NCBI GenBank assembly: GCA_902597385.1
Contig: CACJXQ010000009.1
Span: 1 to 58,764 of the forward strand
Reading direction: 5' to 3'
DNA: 58,764 nucleotides
Source of the DNA: an uncultured Pseudomonadota bacterium
GTDB taxonomy: Bacteria > Pseudomonadota > Gammaproteobacteria > Ga0077536
Numbering within the stretch: position 1 is the stretch's first letter; each line of letters begins with the position of its first letter. The notes below the pieces were generated by a model. It saw only the letters and a list, made by a program, of their open reading frames with translations, was not told the origin of the DNA and searched no databases. This document shows, piece after piece, positions 1 to 8,594 of the stretch. The translations under genes were made by a program, and so were the position numbers.

Positions 1-891
1 CGGATGAACTGATGGATTCCAATTTTCTACCACCGCCAAAGCCCTATGTCCTTGCCCCAGAGCATGATTTTTTTGTTTGCTTGACGGGCCGAATAGTCCA
101 AAAATCGGAATATCAGAAGCGGAAAGAATGTGCATAGGCCCAGAGTCGTTAGTTACTGCGAAGTTAGCTTTCCTTCCTAGCTCGGCAAGCTCTAATATGG
201 TAAAGGAGCCTGTTGCATCGATACCAACTGCCGATGCTAATCGGTTATTTAAGGCGGCGTCGTCTGGCCCTCCTATCCATACTATCCCAAATCCGTTGCT
301 ATCCAAGCGATAACCTAATTGTTCAAAGTATGGCCATCGTTTCTCGGGACGAGATCTGCTTGAACCTGCATGCAAGATAACAAAAGGTTTTTTTGTTTCG
401 AGATTCTGAGCCATCCATTTCTCTACTTTGACTTTCTGTTTCTCGGCGGCTAAGAGCAAAGGACTTTTATCTTTAACTTTGATTCCTCGCTGTTCTACCA
501 CCTTGCACATTCTATCAAAAATATGCGTCTGTCCTTCCCACCTTTCAACTGGATGATACCTGTATGGGAATCGGTGATTGCCTACACTATTTTTTATCCC
601 GCTTAGCAGGCAGATTATTCTTGACCGGTCATTACTCTGCAGATCAAATAATTGGGAATACTGGGTTTTTCTAATATCGAGAACGAATTTTAGATTTTCA
701 AGGATGCTAGCATTATCAATCGTTTTAACGTTGAGATTCTTCCAATTTTCAAAAATCGAAATAAACGGCTTTGTGGTTACTAAAGTAAAGTTTGAGCTTT
801 TTTGGGAATCGGTTATGGCTTTTACCAAAGGAGTAGCCATAATGACGTCGCCTAGGGCTCCAAATTTAAATATTAAAGTTTTTTTTGGCAT
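1..891 (-). CDS. Glycosyltransferase family 9 (heptosyltransferase-like), partial
   Basis: The reading frame opens with ATG at 889-891 on the minus strand and stays open for 297 codons to the window edge, so the C-terminal end is missing. The start MPKKTLIFKFGALGDVIMAT is the typical GT9 N-terminus (K-x-GxxGD, with the G-A-L-G-D loop near residues 11-15). Further on there is 'ILHAGSSRSRPEKRWP' and, near residue 250, 'TNDSGPMHI', the conserved sugar-nucleotide-binding D-S-G-P-M-H block of lipopolysaccharide heptosyltransferases. Family knowledge: such enzymes add ADP-heptose, or another sugar, to the LPS core at the inner membrane. It is divergent from the sulfotransferase-like gene at 931, separated by 39 nt. 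The donor sugar cannot be told from sequence. Confidence 0.85.
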   Translation of the reverse strand, partial: MPKKTLIFKFGALGDVIMATPLVKAITDSQKSSNFTLVTTKPFISIFENWKNLNVKTIDNASILENLKFVLDIRKTQYSQLFDLQSNDRSRIICLLSGIKNSVGNHRFPYRYHPVERWEGQTHIFDRMCKVVEQRGIKVKDKSPLLLAAEKQKVKVEKWMAQNLETKKPFVILHAGSSRSRPEKRWPYFEQLGYRLDSNGFGIVWIGGPDDAALNNRLASAVGIDATGSFTILELAELGRKANFAVTNDSGPMHILSASDIPIFGLFGPSSKQKNHALGQGHRALAVVENWNPSVHP

Positions 892-930
892 TTAGAAAAA
901 AAATAGTCGCATCGGTTATCATAAGGCATC

Positions 931-1758
931 ATGTTTCATCATAAACGAGATACAGCACCTGTTTCGCCTTTTTTCTTCCATTCTAGACTTTTTTGGAAGA
1001 CATTAGGAAATTTCGCGATCTTTAGAGGGCGAGGTTCCCGTGGGCAACTGGTAAGTATGCATCAGGCAGGGACCCATTATCTAAAACATTTAATCGCTTG
1101 TGCTATTGCCGACAAATATGAAATTCCAGACCCAGAGTTTAATCATGCAAATGATATTTTTGGGGGGCCAAAGGATGAAGTAGTTTATCAAGATATCCCC
1201 AGACTTATTAGCAGCCACAGCTATCCACATCCGCTACTCCTTTCGGAATTTGTTCACGAATTATTTAATTTACCAGCTTATGTGCTTTTAGTAAGAGATC
1301 TAAGACATAGTCTAATATCGAATTATGCTAAATGGTCTCATAAATATGAGGTTCCTTTTTCTTCCTATCTGAGAGGAGAAATGCGTTCAAAGAGATTCAA
1401 TAGTGATATTTGGTGGACAATCCGCTTTCTTAACGGGTGGGGTCTTGTGTACAAACGTATTCCAAATAAATTTATGATTCTAAAATATGAAGACTTATTA
1501 GAAGACCCTTTCGCACAAGTCAGCCGGTTGAATAATTATTGGGCTCTTAAATTAAGCCAGCAGAATATAGAATACGGGATTGCCCAATCAACTAAAGAAA
1601 AAATGAAGCTAAAAGATGACCCTAATAGGCCAAAAGGGGCTGTTCGAAATGCGAGTAGCAATTTGTCGGCATTTACTTCTACGGATAAAAAGTTTACTAA
1701 AATAGTTTGCGATTCATATTTAAGTTTCTCAGCCGGCTATGACTATTCTAAATGGTAG
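931..1758 (+). CDS. Sulfotransferase-domain protein
   Basis: This 275-residue protein has the layout of PAPS-dependent sulfotransferases. A divergent 5'-phosphosulfate loop lies at residues 42-53 (SMHQAGTHYLKH, compare P-K-S-G-T-T-W). The 3'-phosphate-binding strand and helix follow at 118-135 (VLLVRDLRHSLISNYAKW; R122 and S128 match the conserved Arg and Ser). 'ILKYEDLLEDP' then matches the family Y-E-D-L motif. The family moves a sulfuryl group from PAPS to a hydroxyl or amine; in a glycan neighbourhood a sugar acceptor is likely. The P-loop is degenerate (Q-A-G-T for K/R-S-G-T), so activity is less certain. AAGG lies about 5 nt before the ATG. The 3' end overlaps the convergent glycosyltransferase gene by 11 nt. 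Confidence 0.7.
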   Translation: MFHHKRDTAPVSPFFFHSRLFWKTLGNFAIFRGRGSRGQLVSMHQAGTHYLKHLIACAIADKYEIPDPEFNHANDIFGGPKDEVVYQDIPRLISSHSYPHPLLLSEFVHELFNLPAYVLLVRDLRHSLISNYAKWSHKYEVPFSSYLRGEMRSKRFNSDIWWTIRFLNGWGLVYKRIPNKFMILKYEDLLEDPFAQVSRLNNYWALKLSQQNIEYGIAQSTKEKMKLKDDPNRPKGAVRNASSNLSAFTSTDKKFTKIVCDSYLSFSAGYDYSKW

Positions 1759-2884
1759 TTTTGGACATTTTCGATAGCCCTTCATACAAGTTCATATTCA
1801 GTTTTTGCATTCTTTCCAAGGTGAAAAACTTGTTTTCTGTAACGGGTGGATAGCTTTTTAGGAATTTCTCAGTTCGGTCAGCTGCTTCCCGAACGTTACC
1901 AACGGAAACCAAACCATAAGGATACCAGTCCTTCATGATTTCTTTTGTTCCACCGTGTTCATAGCCTATAACAGGAGTTCCTAAACTAAGGGCCTCGGCT
2001 GTCGTTCTCCCAAAGGCCTCCGGGATTTTTGTTACTGAGAATACTACAGTTGACACCGCCATAATTTCTTTAATATCTAACCTATTTCCAAGAAAAGAAC
2101 AATTTTCAAAAACATTGGCAGCCTTTGCTTTAGAGATTAATTCCTCTTTATATCTATTTTTATTTTTGCTAGCCCCTCCTACCAGCAGCGCGTGAAATCG
2201 CACTCCTCTTTCTTTTAATATTCGTAGTATCTCAAGAAAATCTAATTGGCCTTTCCAACGCGTTAGCCTAGCAGGTATGGTAAGCAGAGGCATATCACTT
2301 TTTAACCCCATTTGGTTTTGCCAGGAGTCTAGCCACTTCTGTTCTACTGAGAACTCTAAATTATGAGTTGCTTCGTCCACCCCTCTGGGAATGGTTATAA
2401 TCCTGTCATTTTCCACACTGGGATAGTTCTTTGTTATGTAATCTCGAATGTAATTTGAGATAGCTATTATCTTGTCCCCGCTCATCATAACTTTACTATA
2501 TGCGCTAACGCTGTAAGGTCCGTGTACAGTAGTTATCCAAATAGGACATTGTTCTTTTTTAATTTTTGAGAGTGCTAATCGGCCCAACCAAGCTGGTAGG
2601 CGGGACCTTGCATGAACAATATCTACTTTCTCTGACAAGCATAAATTTCTGATTTTTTTTACGTACTGAATTGTCTGGGGATGTTTTCTTCCAATGGACC
2701 AATTGAAGAATTCAGAACCCGTTTCTCTTAAGTCCCCCTCAAGCGGTCCGCTTTCACAAACCACAATAGAGCGATGTCCTCTCTTGTTCAAGGCGTCAGC
2801 GATCTGCACAGTTCCTCTTTCTACCCCGCCAATAGATAGTTTTGGTAGAAGCTGCATAACGGTAAGGGGTTTTTCGAGAGTCAT
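1748..2884 (-). CDS. GT4-family glycosyltransferase
   Basis: A 378-residue GT-B glycosyltransferase. The N-terminal domain starts with 'LLPKLSIGGVERGTVQIA', the acceptor-side glycine loop of family GT4 (glycosyltransferase group 1). The C-terminal domain has 'LTIPARLTRWKGQLDFLEIL' and the E-x7-E nucleotide-sugar motif as 'PEAFGRTTAEALSLGTPVIG'. It has no signal peptide and should act on the cytoplasmic face of the inner membrane on an LPS-core or lipid-linked glycan; donor and acceptor are unknown. It follows the ELM1-family gene by 13 nt on the same strand and is probably cotranscribed with it and with ilvE. Confidence 0.88.
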   Translation of the reverse strand: MTLEKPLTVMQLLPKLSIGGVERGTVQIADALNKRGHRSIVVCESGPLEGDLRETGSEFFNWSIGRKHPQTIQYVKKIRNLCLSEKVDIVHARSRLPAWLGRLALSKIKKEQCPIWITTVHGPYSVSAYSKVMMSGDKIIAISNYIRDYITKNYPSVENDRIITIPRGVDEATHNLEFSVEQKWLDSWQNQMGLKSDMPLLTIPARLTRWKGQLDFLEILRILKERGVRFHALLVGGASKNKNRYKEELISKAKAANVFENCSFLGNRLDIKEIMAVSTVVFSVTKIPEAFGRTTAEALSLGTPVIGYEHGGTKEIMKDWYPYGLVSVGNVREAADRTEKFLKSYPPVTENKFFTLERMQKLNMNLYEGLSKMSKTTI

Positions 2885-2897
2885 TTGTTAGCGTTTA

Positions 2898-3830
2898 TTA
2901 ACCTATCAAGCTAGGCCATCTATTTGCGATTAATTTTCCAACCCGATCGCGCTCGTTTAAAAATTGAACAGGTTGCCAGTTTTTGCTTTTGAGAGTCCTG
3001 ATTTTTCCTTCTTCAACTAAGCGTTGCTGATTTTTTGTTACCCTTGTTTCTCTTTTTTTGCATAGGTTAAATATTCCAACCCGACATCCCGCTGATAGAG
3101 ATTCGTATGTCATCGAGATGCTATCTGGAGTTACCCAGACGTATTGCGAGGATTCCAGTTCGTTTGCTAGCCAATTGGCTTTAACACGCTCAACATCCTT
3201 ATACTGAAAATTTGGTTGTTCGATTTTTGTTAGTAGGTTTTTGATTGTTTCCGGGGTTCTTCTAGAGGTCGTGAGGGTCCAGCGAATATTATTATCGGAT
3301 TTTTTTGTTACTTCTTCGATCTGCGATAAAATTGACTTATTGTCCCAAACATAATGTGAAGAATCGCCCCCTAAAAGGATAAGTCCAGAATCTTTATGTT
3401 TCGGCCACGCCTGTTCGACTAAGGCAAGAGGGCCTTCCGTCTCGATGACATTCTTGGCTCCTTTTACATCGTCATGTTTCGGTGCTATCAGGAGGTCTAA
3501 CCAAATCTTTGGAATAGATGGCCGCATGATACAAATTATTTTAGAGCTGAAAACTAGTTTACAGAAAACCAGCACTAAATGGGTTCGTCTTCCAGCACCT
3601 ATCACAATTTCTGGAAATGGCCTATGCCCATAGTATTTGATTTTCAGAATCTTAATCCAAGACTTAAAAAGGCTTTCCTCTATTATGAATTCTTTTGAAG
3701 ATATATTGAGGTATTTGGATAAGCCTTTCACCAAAGCTTTGGATTGATTAACATGGCCTGCCTTGCCGTCTGAGATCGTCCATGTACAAATAGCTTTCTG
3801 TTTCACTTGCAGGAGTAGTTTTTTTATCAA
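2898..3830 (-). CDS. ELM1-family protein (GT-B-like, DUF1022 type)
   Basis: A 310-residue protein resembling the bacterial family named after plant mitochondrial fission protein ELM1. Visible landmarks are 'TISDGKAGHVNQSKALVKGL' near the N-terminus, 'EIVIGAGRRTHLV' in the first half, and 'LLGGDSSHYVWD' and 'WVTPDSISMTYESLSAGC' in the second half. The last resembles the donor-binding segment of GT-B enzymes. The bacterial members have no settled function; placement beside a GT4 gene and a GT9 gene favours a role in envelope glycan synthesis (inference). The start is TTG at 3828-3830, overlapping the ilvE stop as TTGA; no ATG occurs early in the frame, so translational coupling to ilvE is likely. 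Confidence 0.72.
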   Translation of the reverse strand: MIKKLLLQVKQKAICTWTISDGKAGHVNQSKALVKGLSKYLNISSKEFIIEESLFKSWIKILKIKYYGHRPFPEIVIGAGRRTHLVLVFCKLVFSSKIICIMRPSIPKIWLDLLIAPKHDDVKGAKNVIETEGPLALVEQAWPKHKDSGLILLGGDSSHYVWDNKSILSQIEEVTKKSDNNIRWTLTTSRRTPETIKNLLTKIEQPNFQYKDVERVKANWLANELESSQYVWVTPDSISMTYESLSAGCRVGIFNLCKKRETRVTKNQQRLVEEGKIRTLKSKNWQPVQFLNERDRVGKLIANRWPSLIG

Positions 3831-4747
3831 ACTGGTGTTAACCAGCCGTCAGGTACCTCAACCTTACCCATTACCGAATCTAAGTAGGCTTCTTGTAGAT
3901 AACTAGTCACTGGGCCTCTTTTCCCTGCGCCTATTTCTCGGCCATCTAGTTCTCTAATTGGGGTAACTTCTGCAGCAGTTCCGGTGAAGAACGCCTCATC
4001 TGCCACATAAACTTCATCTCGGGTGATTCTCTTTTCAATAACACTATAGCCTTTATCTTTAGCGATCGAAATGATGGTGGTCCTGGTAATGCCTTCAAGA
4101 GCAGAGCTTAATTCAGGGGTATATATATTTCCTCCTTTGATAATAAATATATTTTCGCCTGAACCTTCAGCGATCATTCCTTCACTATCCAGAAGTAACG
4201 CTTCATCGTACCCGTCTCTGGCAGCTTCTTGCAGCGCGAGCACTGAGTTTATGTAAGCGCCAGTAGCTTTAGCTCTACACATAACACTATTAACCATGTG
4301 TCTAGTGAAGGATGATGTTTTGATGCGGATGCCTTTTTCGAGAGCTTCCTTTCCTAAATAGGCGCCCCAAAACCAGGAAGCAATCGAGACGTGTACACTC
4401 AAATCAGAGGCGTGAAGCCCCATGCCTTCTGAACCATAGTAGGCAATAGGTCGAATATATGCGGAAGATAGATTGTTGTTCTTAACGGAGTTTACGCATG
4501 CGTCCCTGATTGTTTTGAAAGAAAACGGTATCTTCATACCTAAAATGTGAGCCGACTGAAACAGCCTCTTGATATGATCATCAAGCCTGAAAATAGCAGT
4601 TCCTGAATTAGTTTCATAAGCTCTTATGCCCTCAAAAACCCCAACACCGTAATGAAGTGAATGTGTGAGCACATGGACGTTAGCATCTCTCCAATCCACG
4701 TTTTTCCCATCCATCCAAATTACGCCATCTTTATCTGCGAAGCTCAT
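3827..4747 (-). CDS. ilvE: Branched-chain amino acid aminotransferase
   Basis: Class IV PLP-dependent aminotransferase that interconverts Leu, Ile and Val with their 2-oxo acids, using 2-oxoglutarate/glutamate. The start at 4747 gives 306 residues, close to the E. coli length of about 309, and has a strong ribosome site (AGAGGAGA) about 9 nt upstream; a longer frame to 4843 would add 32 untypical residues. Signatures: 'WMDGKNVDWRDANVHVLTH' and 'LHYGVGVFEGIRAY' at the N-terminus, 'KATGAYINSVLALQEA' with the PLP-binding lysine, 'EGSGENIFI', and 'EVYVADEAFFTGTAAEVTPI' near the C-terminus. It is the first of a tight run with the ELM1-like and GT4 genes, although its job is amino-acid metabolism. 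Confidence 0.95.
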   Translation of the reverse strand: MSFADKDGVIWMDGKNVDWRDANVHVLTHSLHYGVGVFEGIRAYETNSGTAIFRLDDHIKRLFQSAHILGMKIPFSFKTIRDACVNSVKNNNLSSAYIRPIAYYGSEGMGLHASDLSVHVSIASWFWGAYLGKEALEKGIRIKTSSFTRHMVNSVMCRAKATGAYINSVLALQEAARDGYDEALLLDSEGMIAEGSGENIFIIKGGNIYTPELSSALEGITRTTIISIAKDKGYSVIEKRITRDEVYVADEAFFTGTAAEVTPIRELDGREIGAGKRGPVTSYLQEAYLDSVMGKVEVPDGWLTPV

Positions 4748-4885
4748 GACTGGCCTATCTCCTCTGCGCTTTATAATGTTTCTCGGGATTATACTCAAAA
4801 AGTGAATTAAAAACTTACGACTTGTTATGTTCAAGTGTTCCAATCTATTCGGGGCAAATGGTTGGTCCTACTTTTCCTCTCAGAA

Positions 4886-5308
4886 TCAATCCTCTACTTT
4901 AAATTCCGTATCAATAGTTTTGCCGGAGTTTGCCCCGGCGCGCCTTTCCTGACGCACAACGAATTTTAGTGCGACGATGGAGGCCACCTTCCTCCTTATC
5001 GAGGGAGCCATTAATACTAGACCCAAAACATCTGTTATGAAGCCAGGCGTCAATAAAACAACAGCTGATATAATCAGGATGCCACCAGAAATTAGCTCAA
5101 TAGTCGGTAACTCACCTCTTTGGACTGAAGTTTTAATGCGGCTTAGAGTGGATAAACCTTCAATGCGAACGAGCACTACTCCCAATATCGCAGTGGCGAG
5201 TATCATAATTATCGTATTAATCGCCCCAAAATTTTGACCAATCTCGATGATTAGAAAAATTTCTAGGAATGGCATCAAAAATATTAATATAAAAGTAATT
5301 AGAAGCAT
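4886..5308 (-). CDS. fxsA: FxsA-family membrane protein
   Basis: A small inner-membrane protein of about 140 residues with a hydrophobic N-terminus (residues 1-25), a second hydrophobic stretch 'IIMILATAILGVVLV', and a third around 'SGGILIISAVVLLTPGFITD'. The L-L-T-P-G-F-x-T-D segment is the hallmark of FxsA/YtzA proteins; the E. coli member affects exclusion of phage T7 by the F plasmid when overproduced. The tail is charged and cytoplasmic. I chose the ATG at 5308; TTG codons at 5320 and 5317 are alternative starts and no clear ribosome site decides. It is divergent from cutA and 138 nt upstream of ilvE on the same strand. Confidence 0.85.
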   Translation of the reverse strand: MLLITFILIFLMPFLEIFLIIEIGQNFGAINTIIMILATAILGVVLVRIEGLSTLSRIKTSVQRGELPTIELISGGILIISAVVLLTPGFITDVLGLVLMAPSIRRKVASIVALKFVVRQERRAGANSGKTIDTEFKVED

Positions 5309-5396
5309 GTTTGCCAACAAAATAATAGCGTCAGGTTCTTAATCGTAATAGTATCATGAAACAGTGCCCTTTTTCTTAACTTAAAGCCAAGTCCCC

Positions 5397-5717
5397 ATGT
5401 CAAAGATTCGCTTAGTTCTTTCATCTTGTCCTGATCTTGATAGCGCAGAGAGATTAGCAAAACTTGCGCTTGAAGAGCATCTCGTAGCCTGTGTAAATAT
5501 GATTCCGAATGCTTGCTCGATGTATTTATGGAAGGGGGAATTTATTACGGACAGAGAGTATTTATTGTTGGCCAAAAGTACAGAGGAGAGATTGGCGGAC
5601 TTAGAATCCCTTTGGAAGGCCCATCATCCTTATGAGGTTCCAGAATTCCTAGTGATGGACGTTGCCACATCAAGCAAAGAGTATGAAAAATGGATTGAAA
5701 AATGTTGCTTAGGTTAG
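5397..5717 (+). CDS. cutA: Divalent-cation tolerance protein CutA
   Basis: A 106-residue CutA1 protein, the family's usual size, expected to form a trimeric ferredoxin-like barrel in the cytoplasm. Conserved pieces are 'SCPDLDSAERLAKLALEE', 'VACVNMIPNACSMYLWKGE', 'EYLLLAKSTEERLADLE', and 'HPYEVPEFLVMDV' near the end. The family was linked to copper tolerance in E. coli, but its biochemical role is not settled. It overlaps dsbD by 16 nt; cutA next to dsbD is also the E. coli arrangement, where the two share a transcript. The ribosome site is weak. Confidence 0.93.
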   Translation: MSKIRLVLSSCPDLDSAERLAKLALEEHLVACVNMIPNACSMYLWKGEFITDREYLLLAKSTEERLADLESLWKAHHPYEVPEFLVMDVATSSKEYEKWIEKCCLG

Positions 5718-7468
5718 TAACTATATTTTCTCTTTTGATCTCCACTTCGCTTGTAGCGGCTGAGGATTATTCGCTTTGGGATGTATTTACTTCCGAAGAA
5801 AAAAATGAGAAATTTCTTCCGCCTGACCAGGCATTTCAATTAGATGCAATAATTCAAGAAAAAGCTGTGTTGATTAGATGGCAAATAGCAGAAGGCTACT
5901 ACTTATATAAAGAAAAAACCGCAGTCAAGAATATAAGCTTTAAGGAACACAATCAGGATCTGGATTTCCCCCCTAGTATTACTCACGATGATCCTGAGTT
6001 TGGGAAAGTCGAAATTTATCGAAATGCATTAGTAATTAAAAATCCCTTAAGCAACATTTCTAGTTTGCCAGCGGAGCTGACTCTGGAGGTTGATTTCCAA
6101 GGCTGCGCGGATGCTGGGTTGTGCTATCCACCGATTACGAAGTTATTACAAGTTAAGACAAATTTAGGACAAGGCCCCAAGCCTTCGAAAGACGCTTTTG
6201 GTCTAAATTCTTTAAGCTTACATTCTCTGATTCTTAGTTTTTTAGGATTTGGTTTGCTACTTTCATTGACTCCTTGTGTGTTTCCGATGGTTCCTATCCT
6301 CTCGGGCATATTAGTGGGAAGTCGAAGTGGGACTAATTCATCCAAGGCATTGTATATATCGAGTGTGTATGTGACCTTTATGGCGATTACGTACTCTCTC
6401 CTTGGAATTTTAGTAGCAATCCTCGGAAGAAGCCTGCAGGTTTTCTTGCATCACCCTTTTGCAATATTTTTTGTTGCCGGGATATTTTTCGCCATGGGGT
6501 TTTCTATGCTAGGTTTATTTAGCATTTCCACTCCTAGATTTTTAAACGATTACGTTAATAAAGTCGCTAACAATAAATCGTTAAATTCTATTGGAGGAGT
6601 GGCCTCTTTAGGTAGCTTGTCTGCTCTCATTGCGACTCCGTGTATAACGCCTCCTCTCGCTGCGGTACTAACATTCGTAGCAGATTCGGGCTCGCCTACT
6701 AAAGGTGCTCTTGCCCTGTTTTTTCTAGGGATAGGAATGGGTATCCCTCTCATTTTCTTTGGTACCTCCCTAGGTTATTTAATGCCAAGCTCTGGACAGT
6801 GGATGGATTATTTGAAAAAAATAACCGGGGTCATTCTGCTTGGTTCGGGGGTTTGGTTCGCTAGTCGTTTATTATCCGATCTGATGATCGTTGTGTCTTG
6901 GACGGCATTAATTATTCTAATGTTGGCGTATCTAGTCCGGCCAGTAGTTAACTTAAAAAGTTTTAGAAGCATTTTGAAGGGCAAAGGGTTTCTAAGAGTT
7001 ATTACTCTCTCAATGTTAGCTTGTGGGATAACGGTCTTCATATTCTTTTCTGTCTATGAAGGCCGACCCGTTTTCCAGTCGTCGGAGATCCAGCTTCCCG
7101 TAGAGTACAAGGCTGTAGAAAATCTCACCGATTTAAATTCAGAACTGTCTGAGTCGGTAAACAAAAGGAGGCCAGTATTGTTGGAGTTTTATGCGGACTG
7201 GTGTGTGGAGTGTAAGAGAATGGAGTCTGGAACCTTCCTGGATGCTGAAGTAAACAGGTTGCTATCAAACTACAGCGTTGTTAGGGTAGATATAACCGAC
7301 AATACAAAAGCCCATCAAGAGATATTGGACCAGTTCAGTCTTTTCGGTCCGCCGGCCCTTATTTTCTTTTCAAAATCTCAACCTGTGGAGATAGATAGGC
7401 GAATTGGCTTTGTCGATTCGAGCCAATTGATTGAAACTTTGAGATTTGTGTTAGCGGAGGAATCTTAG
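5702..7468 (+). CDS. dsbD: Thiol:disulfide interchange protein DsbD
   Basis: A 588-residue inner-membrane electron carrier that passes electrons from cytoplasmic thioredoxin to periplasmic partners. The signal peptide covers residues 1-20 (ending A-A). The N-terminal periplasmic domain runs to about 160 with the redox pair C135/C141 (GCADAGLCYPP). The central eight-helix domain, about 175-455, carries C192 (LTPCVFPMVP) and C314 (ATPCITPP). The C-terminal periplasmic thioredoxin domain has W-C501-V-E-C504. All six catalytic cysteines of the family are present, so it should be active. It overlaps cutA upstream and the TlpA-like gene downstream (TAGTG, 1 nt), indicating one operon. Confidence 0.96.
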   Translation: MLLRLVTIFSLLISTSLVAAEDYSLWDVFTSEEKNEKFLPPDQAFQLDAIIQEKAVLIRWQIAEGYYLYKEKTAVKNISFKEHNQDLDFPPSITHDDPEFGKVEIYRNALVIKNPLSNISSLPAELTLEVDFQGCADAGLCYPPITKLLQVKTNLGQGPKPSKDAFGLNSLSLHSLILSFLGFGLLLSLTPCVFPMVPILSGILVGSRSGTNSSKALYISSVYVTFMAITYSLLGILVAILGRSLQVFLHHPFAIFFVAGIFFAMGFSMLGLFSISTPRFLNDYVNKVANNKSLNSIGGVASLGSLSALIATPCITPPLAAVLTFVADSGSPTKGALALFFLGIGMGIPLIFFGTSLGYLMPSSGQWMDYLKKITGVILLGSGVWFASRLLSDLMIVVSWTALIILMLAYLVRPVVNLKSFRSILKGKGFLRVITLSMLACGITVFIFFSVYEGRPVFQSSEIQLPVEYKAVENLTDLNSELSESVNKRRPVLLEFYADWCVECKRMESGTFLDAEVNRLLSNYSVVRVDITDNTKAHQEILDQFSLFGPPALIFFSKSQPVEIDRRIGFVDSSQLIETLRFVLAEES

Positions 7469-8022
7469 TGCGCTTTGCAGGAAGTTTTTTTCTTTTGTCA
7501 GTGGCTTTTATTTCGGGTTACTGGCTCAACACTTATTTTAGCTTTTCGGATTTATCAATAACGCAAGACCTAAGCCCTAAAACAAAGGTTAATCGAGGTA
7601 AGCCTTATTTAGAAAAAAAGTTTTCAGATTTAAATGGTGATCTAGTTTCATTAAAAAAATGGGAAGCAAAACTTACAGTCATAAACTTTTGGGGCACTTG
7701 GTGCCCACCATGTAAAGAAGAGATGCCTTTATTAAGCCGTCTGAGCGAGAAGTTTAAATCTAAAAATGTACAATTTATTGGGGTGGCCCTCGATGATCTG
7801 AAAGCTATAAGGAGCTTTTTAGAGAGTGATCCCGTTGCTTTTCCAATTTTATGGGGTGCTTCCGATGTGAGTTTGTTTATGTCAGAGCTTGGTAATAATT
7901 TCGGAAGCCTACCCTATACCGTAGTTATTGATTCACAGGATACTATTTTATTTACCCAGTTAGGAGAGGTAGAAGAAGAAGCTTTTTCTAAAGAACTAGA
8001 AAAACTTGTTAAAAGCATGTAA
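7468..8022 (+). CDS. TlpA/ResA-like periplasmic thioredoxin
   Basis: A 184-residue membrane-anchored thioredoxin. An uncleaved-looking hydrophobic segment spans residues 4-23, followed by a linker and a thioredoxin fold with the W78-C79-P-P-C82 active site in 'INFWGTWCPPCKEEMPLL'. A typical cis-proline segment 'GSLPYTVVID' follows. Such proteins reduce periplasmic disulfides, for example in cytochrome c maturation or oxidative repair, and take electrons from DsbD. The GTG start shares its G with the dsbD stop, so the two are translationally coupled and probable partners. The exact client is not visible. Confidence 0.88.
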   Translation: MRFAGSFFLLSVAFISGYWLNTYFSFSDLSITQDLSPKTKVNRGKPYLEKKFSDLNGDLVSLKKWEAKLTVINFWGTWCPPCKEEMPLLSRLSEKFKSKNVQFIGVALDDLKAIRSFLESDPVAFPILWGASDVSLFMSELGNNFGSLPYTVVIDSQDTILFTQLGEVEEEAFSKELEKLVKSM

Positions 8023-8117
8023 AAACTCCAAAAATACGCTAAAATCGCCTATAATAAAAAAATTGAAGCCATCTATGTTTAAATATTGTTAAATGTTTTG
8101 CTACTGAGGATCCTGTT

Positions 8118-8564
8118 TTGTCTACGGTTTTACTACTTAATGGCCCTAATCTGAACCTTTTAGGAAAAAGAGAGCCCCACCTGTATGGGGAGACAACCCT
8201 AAAAGAAATAGAGTCAAATTTCGAAAAATCAGCCGTTGCTTCTGGTTTGGTAGCAGATTGCGTTCAAAGTAACTCGGAATCAGTATTAATCGAATCTGTT
8301 CATGCTGCCTCATCAAAAGGTACTGAAGGTATAGTAATTAATCCGGGTGCTTACGGTCACACAAGCGTAGCTCTTAGAGATGCTTTTTTGGGGACCGGCC
8401 TTCCTTTTGTAGAGGTGCATCTTTCCAATGTCTTTGCTAGGGAAGAATTCAGAAGCAGGTCGCTACTATCTGATATAGCAATCGGTTTGATTTCTGGATT
8501 TGGAGAAAAATCATACGATTTAGGCTTACAAGCAATTCTCACCTATTTGCAAAAAAATAAGTAA
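8118..8564 (+). CDS. aroQ: 3-dehydroquinate dehydratase, type II
   Basis: A 148-residue type II dehydroquinase, the third step of the shikimate pathway (3-dehydroquinate to 3-dehydroshikimate), usually a dodecamer. Signatures: 'LLNGPNLNLLGKREPHLYG' with the catalytic Arg and Tyr, 'QSNSESVLIE', 'INPGAYGHTSVALRDA' and 'VEVHLSNVFAREEFR' with the catalytic His. The start is TTG at 8118, the only start that keeps the conserved N-terminus. Together with accB and accC downstream this is the common gammaproteobacterial aroQ-accB-accC order. A TATAAT at 8050-8055 in the preceding 95 nt could be a -10 element, but no -35 box sits at the right distance. Confidence 0.96.
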   Translation: MSTVLLLNGPNLNLLGKREPHLYGETTLKEIESNFEKSAVASGLVADCVQSNSESVLIESVHAASSKGTEGIVINPGAYGHTSVALRDAFLGTGLPFVEVHLSNVFAREEFRSRSLLSDIAIGLISGFGEKSYDLGLQAILTYLQKNK

Positions 8565-8594
8565 AAATTAAAGAGCTATTTCGGAGAAGAAAAA

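Noticed and set aside
578-895. 105-codon open frame on the plus strand
   Set aside because: It lies antisense to the clear GT9 gene on the minus strand, whose motifs are unmistakable; no motif or ribosome site supports the plus-strand frame.
8050-8055. TATAAT upstream of aroQ as a promoter
   Set aside because: No -35 hexamer at 15-19 bp (TTGTTA is 38 bp away) and no extended -10; mentioned under aroQ but not called.
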